NCBI RefSeq assembly: GCF_000520955.1
Contig: NZ_JACC01000025.1
Coordinates: 1 to 64,000, forward strand
DNA from: Aquimarina pacifica
Lineage (GTDB): Bacteria > Bacteroidota > Bacteroidia > Flavobacteriales > Flavobacteriaceae
DNA: 64,000 nt
Reading direction: 5' to 3'
Part shown: positions 9,242-19,746 of the stretch, piece by piece
How the letters are laid out: each line of letters opens with the position of its first letter
How positions within the stretch are numbered: the stretch's first letter is position 1
Notes under the pieces: model-generated
What the model was told of the DNA's origin: nothing
What the model saw: the letters and a program-made list of their open reading frames with translations, nothing else
Database searches by the model: none
Translations under genes and position numbers: made by a program

Positions 9242-9283
9242 AACGTTTAACCAAAATAAACGTTCTAGTGTCTTGCCCTGATC

Positions 9284-9321
9284 AAAAATGCCTTGATTCT
9301 ATATCAAGGCATTTTCTTTTA
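9284..9321 (+). terminator. Rho-independent terminator of the peroxidase gene
   Basis: A perfect 13-bp stem (AAAATGCCTTGAT at 9285-9297, complement at 9303-9315) with a 5-nt loop, then TTTTCTTTTA. It begins 43 bp after the stop codon. Confidence 0.9.
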
Positions 9322-9535
9322 CCCAATATTCTAAGGAAAATCACTTGCTGGCTTATTCTCACAAAACCAACAAATTATCCAAAAAAAAATAAAATATAGC
9401 ATCCTATTTAATAAGGATTACGGAAACCCTCATTTTTCGTTTTGCATATTTTTGTAACTTGTTTAGAAAATTGCCCTTGTAAATTATTGTCAAAATAGTT
9501 TTATGCATTTTTTTTATGAAAAAAACTAGGTGTTT

Positions 9536-10654
9536 ATGAGTACAACCAAGGGTGTGGATACAATTACAGAAGTTACCTTTCAGGCAATGCTAGATGCATC
9601 TCCTAATGCACTAATCCTTATTAATTCATTGGGAAATATAATGTATATGAATGCTTATGTTGAAAAGTTATTTGCATATAAACGAGACGAAATAATCGGA
9701 AAAAGTATTGAAATCTTACTTCCCAGAAAATTCTCAAATAATCACACCAATTATATCCAGTCTTTTCTAAAAAAAACAAGCAAAAGTAGTAATGATATTG
9801 AGCATGAATTATGTGCACTTAGAAAAGATAACACCGAATTTCCGGTAGAAGTGCAGTTTAATCCAATAGAAACAACACTCGGAAAAATGATTCTGACCTC
9901 TATTATTGACATTACCAAAAGAAAAAAAGCAGAGGAAAATCATAAAAACTATATCAAAAGACTAGAAAATAAAAACAAAGAATTAGAACAATTTACTTAT
10001 GTCGCTTCTCATGATTTACAGGAACCATTAAAATCTATTACAGGTTTAACAGAAATATTGACAACCGAGTATAATAACTTGTTCAACAATGAGGTAACCA
10101 AAATATTTTCTTTTCTGAATGAATCTACAGAACGAATGAAAGAGCTTATAGCAGAGCTTCTTGATTATAATCGATTGGGACAAAAATCTATCTTAGAAAA
10201 AGTTGATTGTAACCAACTAATCAATGAAGTTATACAAGAATGTCTTTCATCCTCATTATATAAAGAAAAAATACATTTTAAGATCGAATCATTACCTAAT
10301 ATATTAGGGCATAAAAATGAACTAAAACAACTATTCAAACATTTAATCAATAACTCATTAAAATTCAAAAAAAATAAGACCGAACCCATTATCCGGATTT
10401 CGGCAAGAAAAAAAAATCTTACCTGGGTCTTTAGTGTAGAAGATAATGGTATAGGTATGGATATGAAATTTACACAGAAAATATTTACTATTTTTCAGCA
10501 ATTACACTCAAAAGAAAAATTCCCAGGTTCGGGAATAGGATTATCGCATTGCAAAAAAATTGTTGAATTACATGATGGTGATATCTGGTTAAAGTCAATA
10601 CCAGATCAAGGAACAACTATTTACTTTACAATTAACACTAAATCAATTTCATAA
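9536..10654 (+). CDS. PAS-domain sensor histidine kinase, soluble
   Basis: A 372-residue kinase with no membrane segment. Residues about 10-130 form a PAS domain (ASPNALILIN through ITKRKKAE), then a HisKA domain with the phospho-accepting His159 in VASHDLQEPLKS, then a HATPase domain (N-box HLINNSLKFKK, G1 box VEDNGIGM, G2 box GSGIGLSHCKKI). It should sense an internal signal such as redox state or a small ligand and pass phosphate to a response regulator. The ATG at 9536 is preferred over the GTG at 9530. A single-domain regulator follows 343 bp downstream and is a plausible partner. The nearest -7-like box is TATTTTTG at 9447-9454, without a matching TTG box. Confidence 0.9.
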   Translation: MSTTKGVDTITEVTFQAMLDASPNALILINSLGNIMYMNAYVEKLFAYKRDEIIGKSIEILLPRKFSNNHTNYIQSFLKKTSKSSNDIEHELCALRKDNTEFPVEVQFNPIETTLGKMILTSIIDITKRKKAEENHKNYIKRLENKNKELEQFTYVASHDLQEPLKSITGLTEILTTEYNNLFNNEVTKIFSFLNESTERMKELIAELLDYNRLGQKSILEKVDCNQLINEVIQECLSSSLYKEKIHFKIESLPNILGHKNELKQLFKHLINNSLKFKKNKTEPIIRISARKKNLTWVFSVEDNGIGMDMKFTQKIFTIFQQLHSKEKFPGSGIGLSHCKKIVELHDGDIWLKSIPDQGTTIYFTINTKSIS

Positions 10655-10997
10655 AAACACCAAAATCAAATTTTGGTTCAAAAGAATTAAAAACTGACAT
10701 ACAAAAATCATAGTCACCTATCCCCCAGATTGACTTTGATTATAATAACATATAAACCTACCCAATTACATTGTCAAAGCATATCAAACTATTCTGCCTT
10801 ATAATATAGAGGACAGTTAAAACAAATGTAATTACCCTTTATCTAAAACTTTAGTCCAATAATAAAATTGGATGTAAAAAACATAAATTGATGCTATCGC
10901 AGCGACAAAATTTTATAAAAAAGAGGTCGTAAAAAAAATGAGAAGTATGAATTTTTAATAAAAAACAATTTGGTGCCTATATTCTAAAAACAAAATT
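10655..10997. other. 343-bp gap between kinase and response regulator
   Basis: AT-rich noncoding DNA. A perfect 8-bp hairpin (ACCAAAAT/ATTTTGGT, 10659-10677, 3-nt loop) follows the kinase stop directly and may end or attenuate transcription, though no T-run follows. I see no gene or other signal in the rest. Confidence 0.4.
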
Positions 10998-11447
10998 ATG
11001 ATGAAAAAAATTACCGGATTAGACTGTATTGTTCTTATAGATGATGATAAAATTACCAACTTTATAAATAAAAAAATTATTAAGCGAGCAGACCTTGATG
11101 TTGATGTAAAAGTTAATTATAATGGACGCGAAGCAATTAATTATCTCAAAAAATTAAACAATTCAACATCTGGCGAAAACTCTCCAAGGCCAGGAATCAT
11201 ATTTCTAGATATTAATATGCCAGGAATGAATGGTTGGGATTTTATTGACGAATACAAGAAGTTACCCCTAGAACAAAAAGAAAAAATTATAATTGCCATG
11301 CTTACCACCAGTATAAACCCAGATGACGAACAGATAGCAAATAAAATACCCGAAATTAATATATATCTTCAAAAACCGCTAACGGTTCAAAAATTAGAAA
11401 AAACTATCGATGCTTTTTTTAGTTCAATAAAACCAACTCCGGTATAA
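10998..11447 (+). CDS. Single-domain response regulator
   Basis: A 149-residue CheY-like receiver with no output domain. The acidic pocket IDDD is at residues 14-17, the phospho-accepting Asp71 is in FLDINMPGMNGW, the Thr/Ser switch is in MLTTS, and the conserved Lys is in LQKPLT. Such proteins act through protein contacts or as phosphate shuttles. It follows the soluble histidine kinase on the same strand, and its stop lies 3 bp from the convergent rimO stop. Confidence 0.9.
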   Translation: MMKKITGLDCIVLIDDDKITNFINKKIIKRADLDVDVKVNYNGREAINYLKKLNNSTSGENSPRPGIIFLDINMPGMNGWDFIDEYKKLPLEQKEKIIIAMLTTSINPDDEQIANKIPEINIYLQKPLTVQKLEKTIDAFFSSIKPTPV

Positions 11448-11450
11448 AGC

Positions 11451-12752
11451 CTAAACAGGTTTCGCATACAAATCAAAATCTTCTGCTTCATATACCTTTA
11501 CCTTGGCGAACTGTCCCGTTTTCAAATAATATTGCGAAGCATCAATAAGTACTTCATTATCTACATCAGGAGAATCAAATTCTGTTCTACCTACAAAATA
11601 AGGTCCTTCTTTTCGATCAACAACAATGGTAAATTCTTGTCCTATTTTTTGTTGATTTAACTCCCAAGAAATCTGAGATTGAATTTCCATTATCTCATTG
11701 GCACGCGCTATTTTTACTTCTTCAGGAACATCATCCTCTAGATTAAAAGCATGCGTATTCTCCTCATGAGAATAGGTAAAACACCCTAAACGCTCAAATC
11801 GCATTTCTTTTACCCAATCTCTCAATGTTTCAAAATCTTCTTGAGTCTCTCCCGGATATCCGACTATCAAAGTAGTACGAATAGCCATTTGGGGTACTGC
11901 TTCTCTAAATTGAGACAGTAACGCCGTAGTTTTGGCCTTAGTCGTACCACGTCGCATTGATTTTAAAATTGGATCAGCAATATGCTGCAACGGAATATCA
12001 ATATAATTACATATTTTCGGTTCTTTTTTCATTACATCCAAAACCTCCATAGGAAAACCAGTAGGAAATGCATAATGCAATCGTATCCATTCTATACCTT
12101 CTACCTTTGCCAATTCGCGCAATAAATCAGCTAGTTTTCTTTCTTTATATAAATCTAAACCGTAATATGTTAAATCTTGAGCAATAAGAATTAATTCTTT
12201 AACTCCACCAACGGCCAATTTCTCTGCCTCAATGACTAATTCTTCGATGGGGGTAGATTTATGCTTACCCCTCATTAACGGAATTGCACAAAAAGAACAA
12301 GGTCGATCACATCCTTCAGCAATTTTTAAATATGCATAATTTTTGGGAGTTGTAGTTAACCTTTCTCCTATAAGTTCATGCTTATAATCTGCTCCCAAAG
12401 CTTTTAGTAAGCCCGGTAATTCTGTTGTGCCAAAATACTGATCTACATCAGGAATTTCTTCTTGTAAATCCGGCTTATACCTCTCAGAAAGACAACCCGT
12501 AACAAAAACTTTATCAACAATTCCTTCCTCCTTTTTTTGAACGTATTCTAAAATAGTATTTACAGACTCTTCCTTAGCATTGGCAATAAAACCGCAGGTA
12601 TTTATAACTACAACATTTCCCTCTTCTTCATGAACAACTTCTTTATTATTAGCTCTAAGTTGTCCCATAAGAACTTCGCTATCATATACATTCTTGCTAC
12701 AACCTAAGGTAACAACATTAATCTTATTCTTTTTTAAAGTCTTTGTTCTCAT
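11451..12752 (-). CDS. rimO: Ribosomal protein S12 methylthiotransferase RimO
   Basis: A radical-SAM enzyme that adds a methylthio group to an aspartate of ribosomal protein uS12. With the ATG at 12752 the protein is 433 residues. The frame extends further upstream, but those residues do not fit the family and the conserved N-terminus INVVTLGCSKN follows this ATG. The UPF0004 domain has Cys18, Cys53 and Cys87 for one Fe-S cluster; the radical-SAM motif is C148-x3-C152-x2-C155; a TRAM domain ends the protein. In related genomes it usually sits close to ftsY; here about 7 kb separates them. A TATCTTTG -7 box lies 20 bp upstream. Confidence 0.97.
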   Translation of the reverse strand: MRTKTLKKNKINVVTLGCSKNVYDSEVLMGQLRANNKEVVHEEEGNVVVINTCGFIANAKEESVNTILEYVQKKEEGIVDKVFVTGCLSERYKPDLQEEIPDVDQYFGTTELPGLLKALGADYKHELIGERLTTTPKNYAYLKIAEGCDRPCSFCAIPLMRGKHKSTPIEELVIEAEKLAVGGVKELILIAQDLTYYGLDLYKERKLADLLRELAKVEGIEWIRLHYAFPTGFPMEVLDVMKKEPKICNYIDIPLQHIADPILKSMRRGTTKAKTTALLSQFREAVPQMAIRTTLIVGYPGETQEDFETLRDWVKEMRFERLGCFTYSHEENTHAFNLEDDVPEEVKIARANEIMEIQSQISWELNQQKIGQEFTIVVDRKEGPYFVGRTEFDSPDVDNEVLIDASQYYLKTGQFAKVKVYEAEDFDLYAKPV

Positions 12753-12772
12753 TTTTTTCAGATAAAGGTGTG

Positions 12773-12780
12773 CAAAGATA
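12773..12780 (-). promoter_or_regulatory. Candidate -7 box for rimO
   Basis: TATCTTTG on the minus strand matches the Bacteroidetes TAnnTTTG element and would start transcription about 15 nt before the rimO ATG. No TTG box at 19-21 bp was found. Confidence 0.4.
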
Positions 12781-12892
12781 CAATGAATAACCAAAGAATA
12801 ACCTATAAATATCAATAACTCTGTATGTTATTTTCCCTTGTATTAAACCTTTTGTATATTATGGAGTCCTAAATCTATAAAAAAAGTATCCT

Positions 12893-14032
12893 ATGAAAAA
12901 AGTAATAATTTTATTATCCCTTTTTATGTCAACACTCTTTACATCGTGTTCTGATGATTCTACCGAAGATGTAAATGATGAAGACGCTACCGAGAATATA
13001 GCAGATGATGAACCTGCAGAAGACACCGATCCAGTTTCACCAATGTATTTTCCGCCAATAGATTCGGATATATGGGAAACTACTAGCATAACGGATCTAA
13101 ACTGGAATGCAAGTGCAGAACAGCCGCTTTATGAATTTCTTGAAGAAAAAAACACCCAAAGTTTTATCATTCTAAAAAATGGAAAAATTGTCTTAGAATA
13201 TTATTTTAATGACACATCAGACTCAGACAATAATGCCTGGAACTCAACAGGTAAAACATTAATTGCCTTTACTGCAGGAATTGCACAACAAGAGGGGAAA
13301 TTAGATATAAATGAATCATCAGCGACTTACTTAGGTAACGGATGGTCAGACTTAACACCAGAACAAGAAAATAATATTACCGTTAAGCATCATTTAACCA
13401 TGACCACCGGTTTAGATTATTCGGTTGATAATACAAATTGTACGGATAAAGAATGTTTACTTTATCTAGATGAACCTGGTAATTTATGGTACTATCATAA
13501 TGCAACATATACACTTATTCATGACATAATTGAAAACACTTTAGATCAAGACTATACTTCCTATTTTAACACAAAAATAAAGGATAAAATAGGAATGAGC
13601 GGAGCCTGGATATCTGCGGGATATTATAAAATTTATTATAGTAATGCCAGAAGTATGGCGCGTTTTGGACTATTGACACTTAACAAAGGTACTTGGGACT
13701 CGACAGAGCTACTTAGCGACCAAGATTATTTTACTGAAATGACAACCACCTCTCAAGAGTTAAATCCAGCCTACGGCTATTTATGGTGGCTTAATGGAAA
13801 AACAAGTTATAAAATACCAGGAACTACTGCTACTGTTGAAGAAAAGCTAATCCCAAATGCGCCAGATGATCTCATTGCCGGTCTCGGAAAAAATGATCAA
13901 AAGCTTTATGTTATTCCTAGCGAAGACCTAGTGATAGTACGAATGGGCGATGATGCTGGAGAAACACTACTGGGACCATCAAGTTTTGATAACGCATTAT
14001 GGGAAAAAATTAACAACTTGATTAATAATTAG
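12893..14032 (+). CDS. Serine beta-lactamase-like hydrolase lipoprotein
   Basis: A 379-residue lipoprotein (lipobox LFTSC, Cys19) followed by an acidic linker of about 30 residues and a class C beta-lactamase/penicillin-binding-like fold. The nucleophile motif is S118-T-G-K121 and the second motif is Y201-x-N203. A C-terminal Lys-Thr-Gly or His-x-Gly box is not obvious, though GLGKNDQ near residue 335 sits in about the right place. Members of this family are esterases, peptidases or amidases more often than true beta-lactamases, so resistance should not be assumed. It diverges from rimO. Confidence 0.85.
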   Translation: MKKVIILLSLFMSTLFTSCSDDSTEDVNDEDATENIADDEPAEDTDPVSPMYFPPIDSDIWETTSITDLNWNASAEQPLYEFLEEKNTQSFIILKNGKIVLEYYFNDTSDSDNNAWNSTGKTLIAFTAGIAQQEGKLDINESSATYLGNGWSDLTPEQENNITVKHHLTMTTGLDYSVDNTNCTDKECLLYLDEPGNLWYYHNATYTLIHDIIENTLDQDYTSYFNTKIKDKIGMSGAWISAGYYKIYYSNARSMARFGLLTLNKGTWDSTELLSDQDYFTEMTTTSQELNPAYGYLWWLNGKTSYKIPGTTATVEEKLIPNAPDDLIAGLGKNDQKLYVIPSEDLVIVRMGDDAGETLLGPSSFDNALWEKINNLINN

Positions 14033-14062
14033 AAGATTCGTTTAATTCGCAACTTAATTTTT

Positions 14063-16627
14063 TTAGAAAAAAACGCGAAACGTAACATTAGGAGTAATAT
14101 TTAATGTAGATTTTATTCTTTCTACAGGCACATCATCCCCTGTTAATGAATAATAATTATTCACTATGTTTTTGGTATCAAAAATATTCCAAACAGAAAA
14201 TCCTGCCTGAATTTTAACCTCATTACAAACATTAAAATTATACACCATTGATATATCAGTGCGTATATATTCTTTTAATCTATTACTATTAGGGCTACTG
14301 TAATTAATATTTTCATCTATAACCGGTTCAGAAGAAATAGGTCTCGTGGTTGGCAGTCCAGAATTGTAATTGAGTCCTGCAGAAACCTTGACACCTTTTA
14401 GGGTATATGAACCTCCTAAAGTAACAAAATGAGTTATGTCGATATTATTCGGAAATTCTTGTACATCGAGCGTTGCAAAAACGTAATCATTTTGGGCATA
14501 CGAATAACTTAACCAAGCACTTATATTCTTCATTTTTTTATTTACAGAAAACTCGACACCATGTACTCCATAATCGCCATTAGCTCTCACAAACTGATAT
14601 TGATTTTGAAAACCCTGACTGCGCGCCGTAATTCCTTGTGCTATTTTATAATATGTCTCAATAGTAGCTAACCACCCTTTTCTCTTATATTGAATTCCTG
14701 CCGAAACTTGCTTACCTTTTAGGATAGGAATTTCTTCATTATCAGAAAGCACCCACCTTCGTTTTTCTATCCCTAAAAAATCATTTTGAAAATTAATTAC
14801 CTGAGAGGTACTCTGATGTTTAAATTCTGCAAGTATCTCAATATTAAAGTCTCTCAAAAACTTTTGGCTATATCTCAATCTTGGTTCAATAAGATGTTCT
14901 TTAAATTTATCAATAAAAGAATATCTGGCTCCCACACTAAAAATTGTATTTTTATTAGCAGAGGTATATGTTCCTTGAGAAAATACCCCATGAGTTCTCA
15001 ATACCCGTACTGCTTCCTCTACAAAAAGAGGGTTATCTACATCATTTAAATTAGACACACCTGTTTCTATAAACTGATATCCATTTTGAATCTTTACTCT
15101 GTCATTTAACGTGTAAAAAGTATTTAATTTTACACCAGTTTCAGACACCTTATTTTCCTGTAGAAACCTTTGCTCTTGTTCAAGATTAGCATTAATAGAA
15201 CTCAAGCTATAATCTGTTTCATAAAGCTGCAAAGCAGAGGATAACTTGGGAGTCCAGTTACGCTCATAATAGATTCCTCCTGCAATACTATTTTGCATAA
15301 TATTACTCTGCCTTGACAAAGGCCTAGAATTCCTTACTATATTTTCGGTAAATGTTAAATCATTATTGATAGTGATAAAGTTGGCTCTTATTTTATCTGA
15401 ATCAGATATAATATAGTTCCATCTCAAATTAATATCATAAAAATCGAACCCAATATCAGAATTCTCCACCTGATTATCGACCATATCTAGCTCGCTATCT
15501 TGAGATATTCTTTCGAAATATCGTTCGTATGTCGGAGAACTAAAAAACTCATTGATAGACTTTCTCGCTGCCAATTGTAGTGAGGATTTTTGACCTATAG
15601 GAATATCGGTAAAAACATCTGTATTGATCATATTTACACCAGCACTAATACTAAAATCGGTATTCACCTCTTCATCAGAGTTCATGAGAATTGTCCCAGA
15701 AACACCGTCAGTATACTCAACATTACCACCATTCTTTATTAATGTAACATTCGATGTGATATTAGGATTAAAAACGGATATTAGCCCAAAAAAATGTCCC
15801 GACTGATACATTTTTATTCCGTCCCAAAGAATCAAATTCTGATCGTGGGTTCCGCCTCTTATATTTATATTAGAAACAGTCTCATCAGCACTATACACTC
15901 CTGGCAAAGCCTGCATAGTATGCAATACATCTGTTTCTATAAGCCCAGGAAGAATCCCAAAATCCGAATAATCAATCTCAAAATCACCTCCTCTCACTTT
16001 ATTTATTCCCTTGGTAATATAATTCTTAAAAACAACTTCTTGTAAATTAACTGGTTGTAGTGTTAGATATATAGTAGAGCAATCATTTTTCTTAAAAAAA
16101 TCAGGCGAATAGTTTATACTGGTATACCCTAAATGATCAATAAAAATTGGTTCTTTTAACACTTCAACTTCTAGTTCAAAATACCCTTGATCATTAGTAA
16201 TAGTTGATTTGTTTTTTGTAGTAATAGTTACATTATCAATCGGTTTTTTTTCGTTTGTATCTTTAATAAAACCGCAAATAATATACCCCATATTAGAAAT
16301 GTTTTTCTGGCTATTAATTGAGATAAAATTATTAGCCAAAGAAGTAAAAACAAGTCCTGTTACTTTTTTGATGTAATTTAATGTTTGATCAAATGTCAAG
16401 GTTTCTTTTGGAGGAACAAGGGATATACCTTCGATAACATCGTTAGCAAAAGTAAATTGAAATGGAAAACGTTTCTCAATATCGGCAATCACTTCGATCA
16501 AATCCTTTTCCTGAGTGTTTTCCTGACAAAAAGCGTTAGTAAAAATGAAGCACAGTAGTATACATAAAATAGTACTTATTGCACTATTTTTTTCTTTTAT
16601 GAAATGTAATGTGATTAGACTCGTCAA
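14063..16627 (-). CDS. TonB-dependent receptor with STN domain (FecA-type)
   Basis: An outer-membrane active importer of 854 residues and the last gene of a sigma-FecR-receptor operon. After the signal peptide (residues 1-35) there is an STN domain (about 40-105) that contacts FecR for signalling, a carboxypeptidase-regulatory-like domain (about 112-185), a plug (LPGVYSADETVSNINIRGG) and the beta-barrel ending in VTFRVFF. The first possible start is a TTG at 16627: an in-frame stop lies 9 bp upstream and no ATG precedes the signal peptide. This overlaps fecR by 44 bp, suggesting translational coupling. There is no SusD partner, so a siderophore, metal chelate or peptide is likelier than a glycan. 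The ligand is unknown. Confidence 0.9.
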   Translation of the reverse strand: MTSLITLHFIKEKNSAISTILCILLCFIFTNAFCQENTQEKDLIEVIADIEKRFPFQFTFANDVIEGISLVPPKETLTFDQTLNYIKKVTGLVFTSLANNFISINSQKNISNMGYIICGFIKDTNEKKPIDNVTITTKNKSTITNDQGYFELEVEVLKEPIFIDHLGYTSINYSPDFFKKNDCSTIYLTLQPVNLQEVVFKNYITKGINKVRGGDFEIDYSDFGILPGLIETDVLHTMQALPGVYSADETVSNINIRGGTHDQNLILWDGIKMYQSGHFFGLISVFNPNITSNVTLIKNGGNVEYTDGVSGTILMNSDEEVNTDFSISAGVNMINTDVFTDIPIGQKSSLQLAARKSINEFFSSPTYERYFERISQDSELDMVDNQVENSDIGFDFYDINLRWNYIISDSDKIRANFITINNDLTFTENIVRNSRPLSRQSNIMQNSIAGGIYYERNWTPKLSSALQLYETDYSLSSINANLEQEQRFLQENKVSETGVKLNTFYTLNDRVKIQNGYQFIETGVSNLNDVDNPLFVEEAVRVLRTHGVFSQGTYTSANKNTIFSVGARYSFIDKFKEHLIEPRLRYSQKFLRDFNIEILAEFKHQSTSQVINFQNDFLGIEKRRWVLSDNEEIPILKGKQVSAGIQYKRKGWLATIETYYKIAQGITARSQGFQNQYQFVRANGDYGVHGVEFSVNKKMKNISAWLSYSYAQNDYVFATLDVQEFPNNIDITHFVTLGGSYTLKGVKVSAGLNYNSGLPTTRPISSEPVIDENINYSSPNSNRLKEYIRTDISMVYNFNVCNEVKIQAGFSVWNIFDTKNIVNNYYSLTGDDVPVERIKSTLNITPNVTFRVFF

Positions 16628-17501
16628 CTCTAAAATTTAAATCTAAGGGTAAAGTTATAGATTTTAAAGCATCCTGTAAATTATTATGTACAAAACCTCC
16701 TGTAAAAATTCGATTAACGTCTATATTATCCAGTGCAAAGGTTACTTCATATTGTCTTTCGAGCTCTTTTAAAACCTCTCCAAATGGTTCACTCTTAAAA
16801 GTACTAACATTATTCATCCAATTCAGAGAAGATTGTGAATTCTCTTCAAAATAGACTTGACCCTTGACAATTTTAATAGCATTGCCTGCTTTTAGGTTAA
16901 TATCAGGTTGATTTACCTGCGCTACTAACACCAATCCTTCGAGGCAAGCTACCTCAAAATAGTCTTCCCTACTTTTAACATTAAACTGTGTACCTAATAC
17001 AGAAATTTTTCCGAACTGTGTTACCACATCAAACTTGCTGCCTTTAGAAACTTTAAAAAATGCTTCTCCCGTAAGGTTAACAACACGATCTTTCTTCCAT
17101 TTCTTTTTACTGTATCGAATAAAGGATTTTGAGTTAATCTCAACCTCTGATGCATCTGGTAGTTCTATTGTAGCTTTCTCACCTATACCTGTTCTAACTA
17201 CCGTATCCAACGGTAAAAAGAATAAAGAAAGTAGACCTACCACCACTATTACAGAGGCAGCTATTTTTAATAAGGGATTGTAGTCTCTTATTCTCCTGAC
17301 TTTAGATAATTTAGATTTCTGAACATCTTTCAAAATAGCCTCAAAATCTATATCCCCTGAGACTTCACTTGCTTTAAAAGCTTGTGCCCCCTCAAGAACA
17401 CTTAGATGTGTATCATACTCATCTAATGCCATAAAAGCTTGATTTTCTTCCTCAGTCAATTCTTCCGAAAGCCATTTCTTTATGAGATATTCTCTATCCA
17501 T
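16584..17501 (-). CDS. FecR-family anti-sigma regulator
   Basis: A 305-residue inner-membrane regulator. Cytoplasmic residues 1-90 bind the sigma factor, one membrane segment (about 93-115, IAASVIVVVGLLSLFF) follows, then the periplasmic FecR domain (IELPDASEVEINSKSFIRY ... GEAFFKV ... VLGTQFNV) and a C-terminal DUF4974/STN-like domain (FGEVLKELERQYEVTFAL). It should relay the receptor's ligand-bound state to the sigma factor encoded 63 bp upstream. Its end overlaps the receptor start. Confidence 0.93.
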   Translation of the reverse strand: MDREYLIKKWLSEELTEEENQAFMALDEYDTHLSVLEGAQAFKASEVSGDIDFEAILKDVQKSKLSKVRRIRDYNPLLKIAASVIVVVGLLSLFFLPLDTVVRTGIGEKATIELPDASEVEINSKSFIRYSKKKWKKDRVVNLTGEAFFKVSKGSKFDVVTQFGKISVLGTQFNVKSREDYFEVACLEGLVLVAQVNQPDINLKAGNAIKIVKGQVYFEENSQSSLNWMNNVSTFKSEPFGEVLKELERQYEVTFALDNIDVNRIFTGGFVHNNLQDALKSITLPLDLNFRVDESNHITFHKRKK

Positions 17502-17564
17502 TTTCTTTGCTTCATTTATATATATAACAACTTACTTCCTTTTTTCCCTTTATATTTTTCAAAA

Positions 17565-18083
17565 TTAATTAAACCCTTCTAAATTCTCTTTCAGTATTTT
17601 ATAAGCCATATACACTCTATTTTCTATCGCTTTTCTGGTAGTACCAAGCATTTCGGCTATTTCTGTCTGCTTCTTACCTTCTACTTTGTTTAGTAAAAAA
17701 GAAACTCGTTGATCTTCTGTAAGTAAACCTAGGGCTTTTTGATATTTTTGAAAATATTGCTCCTGCTCAAAGATAAACTCAGGAGTTTCATTAGTATACC
17801 CTTTTGGTACTATTTGTTTATAACGCAACACCACTTTCTGATGTTTAATTTCATTAAGCATCATATTATTAGCTATTGTAAACAAAAAATTTTTAGCTTT
17901 ATTAGGAACTACATCCTCACATTTATCTAACAACTTAATAAAAGCATCCTGAACCTTATCTCGAGGATTTAAAACTTCTCCATATTTATAATACAAATAA
18001 TTATATAGATCTTTAGAAAACTCCTCATAAATATGCGAAAACACATTTTGATCGCATACATTTTCGGGTTGTTTATCACGCAT
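17565..18083 (-). CDS. ECF sigma factor (FecI-like)
   Basis: A 172-residue RNA polymerase sigma-70 factor of the extracytoplasmic type. Region 2 is at about residues 20-85 (YNYLYYKYGEVLNPRDKVQDAFIKLLD) and region 4 at about 115-165 (QRVSFLLNKVEGKKQTEIAEMLGTTRKAIENRVYMAYKIL). It heads the operon with fecR and the TonB receptor and diverges from the lipoprotein at 18191 with 107 bp between them, so both could share control. Confidence 0.93.
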   Translation of the reverse strand: MRDKQPENVCDQNVFSHIYEEFSKDLYNYLYYKYGEVLNPRDKVQDAFIKLLDKCEDVVPNKAKNFLFTIANNMMLNEIKHQKVVLRYKQIVPKGYTNETPEFIFEQEQYFQKYQKALGLLTEDQRVSFLLNKVEGKKQTEIAEMLGTTRKAIENRVYMAYKILKENLEGFN

Positions 18084-18190
18084 AAAAACTAACTATTTGA
18101 GGTAAATATAAAAAAACATGAAATATTAAAAGGGATTTCTAAGGGCAAATTGTTATTGTAGTATAAAAGGTTACTAATTGAAGTAAATAC

Positions 18191-19312
<1,122 letters not shown>

Positions 19313-19354
19313 ATATAAACACAGTTAAGTCAACAAATACGCAACAACAACAAA

Positions 19355-19459
19355 ATGATGGCAAAAAAAAGAATATTACTCGAAGGTATCCTAATTGTAG
19401 TGTACTGTATTTTTTTAGTTTGTTTTTTCTTAGCACAACTAAAAATAGTAATTTTTTAA
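19355..19459 (+). CDS. Possible 34-residue membrane peptide
   Basis: An ATG-ATG start at 19355 begins a 34-codon frame ending in TAA. It encodes a basic N-terminus (MMAKKR) and one hydrophobic helix of about 20 residues (ILIVVYCIFLVCFFLA). It follows the poly-Glu lipoprotein by 42 bp on the same strand. Its composition fits a single-pass small membrane protein, but AT-rich noncoding DNA can give such frames by chance. Confidence 0.35.
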   Translation: MMAKKRILLEGILIVVYCIFLVCFFLAQLKIVIF

Positions 19460-19746
19460 GAAGAGTTCCTTGGTTTTTGAAAGGCCAATGATTTCCAACC
19501 TTATTGATATAGATAGTCGGGGGGCTATTTACATTAAAATAAAAAGGAAGGAAAATGAAATGAAGTATACTATAAAATGTTTTCATTTCTAATTTAAGTA
19601 CTGATTTATTTCAGAATTTTCTAAAACTAAAAAGGCGATGAGATAGTATCTCTTCGCCTTTTATTTTATTAAATAAGAAAGGTCAAAATTATTTTAATCC
19701 ACCTTCTTAATTCGTTCTATTTTTTTAACATGTCTCTTAGACAATA
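19460..19746. other. 287-bp gap before ftsY end
   Basis: Between the small frame and the ftsY stop there is AT-rich sequence with the terminator at 19629-19665. A 95-codon minus-strand frame crossing 19299-19586 has no recognisable features and runs through the end of the lipoprotein gene; I treat it as chance. Confidence 0.4.
19629..19665. terminator. Bidirectional terminator between lipoprotein and ftsY
   Basis: AAAAGGCGATGAGATA pairs with TATCTCTTCGCCTTTT with one mismatch. It is flanked by As on the left and Ts on the right, so it can act for the plus-strand lipoprotein unit and for minus-strand ftsY. Confidence 0.75.

Noticed and set aside
12893..14032. Antibiotic-resistance beta-lactamase
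   Set aside because: SxxK and YxN motifs are shared by esterases and peptidases, and the third motif is unclear; resistance cannot be claimed.
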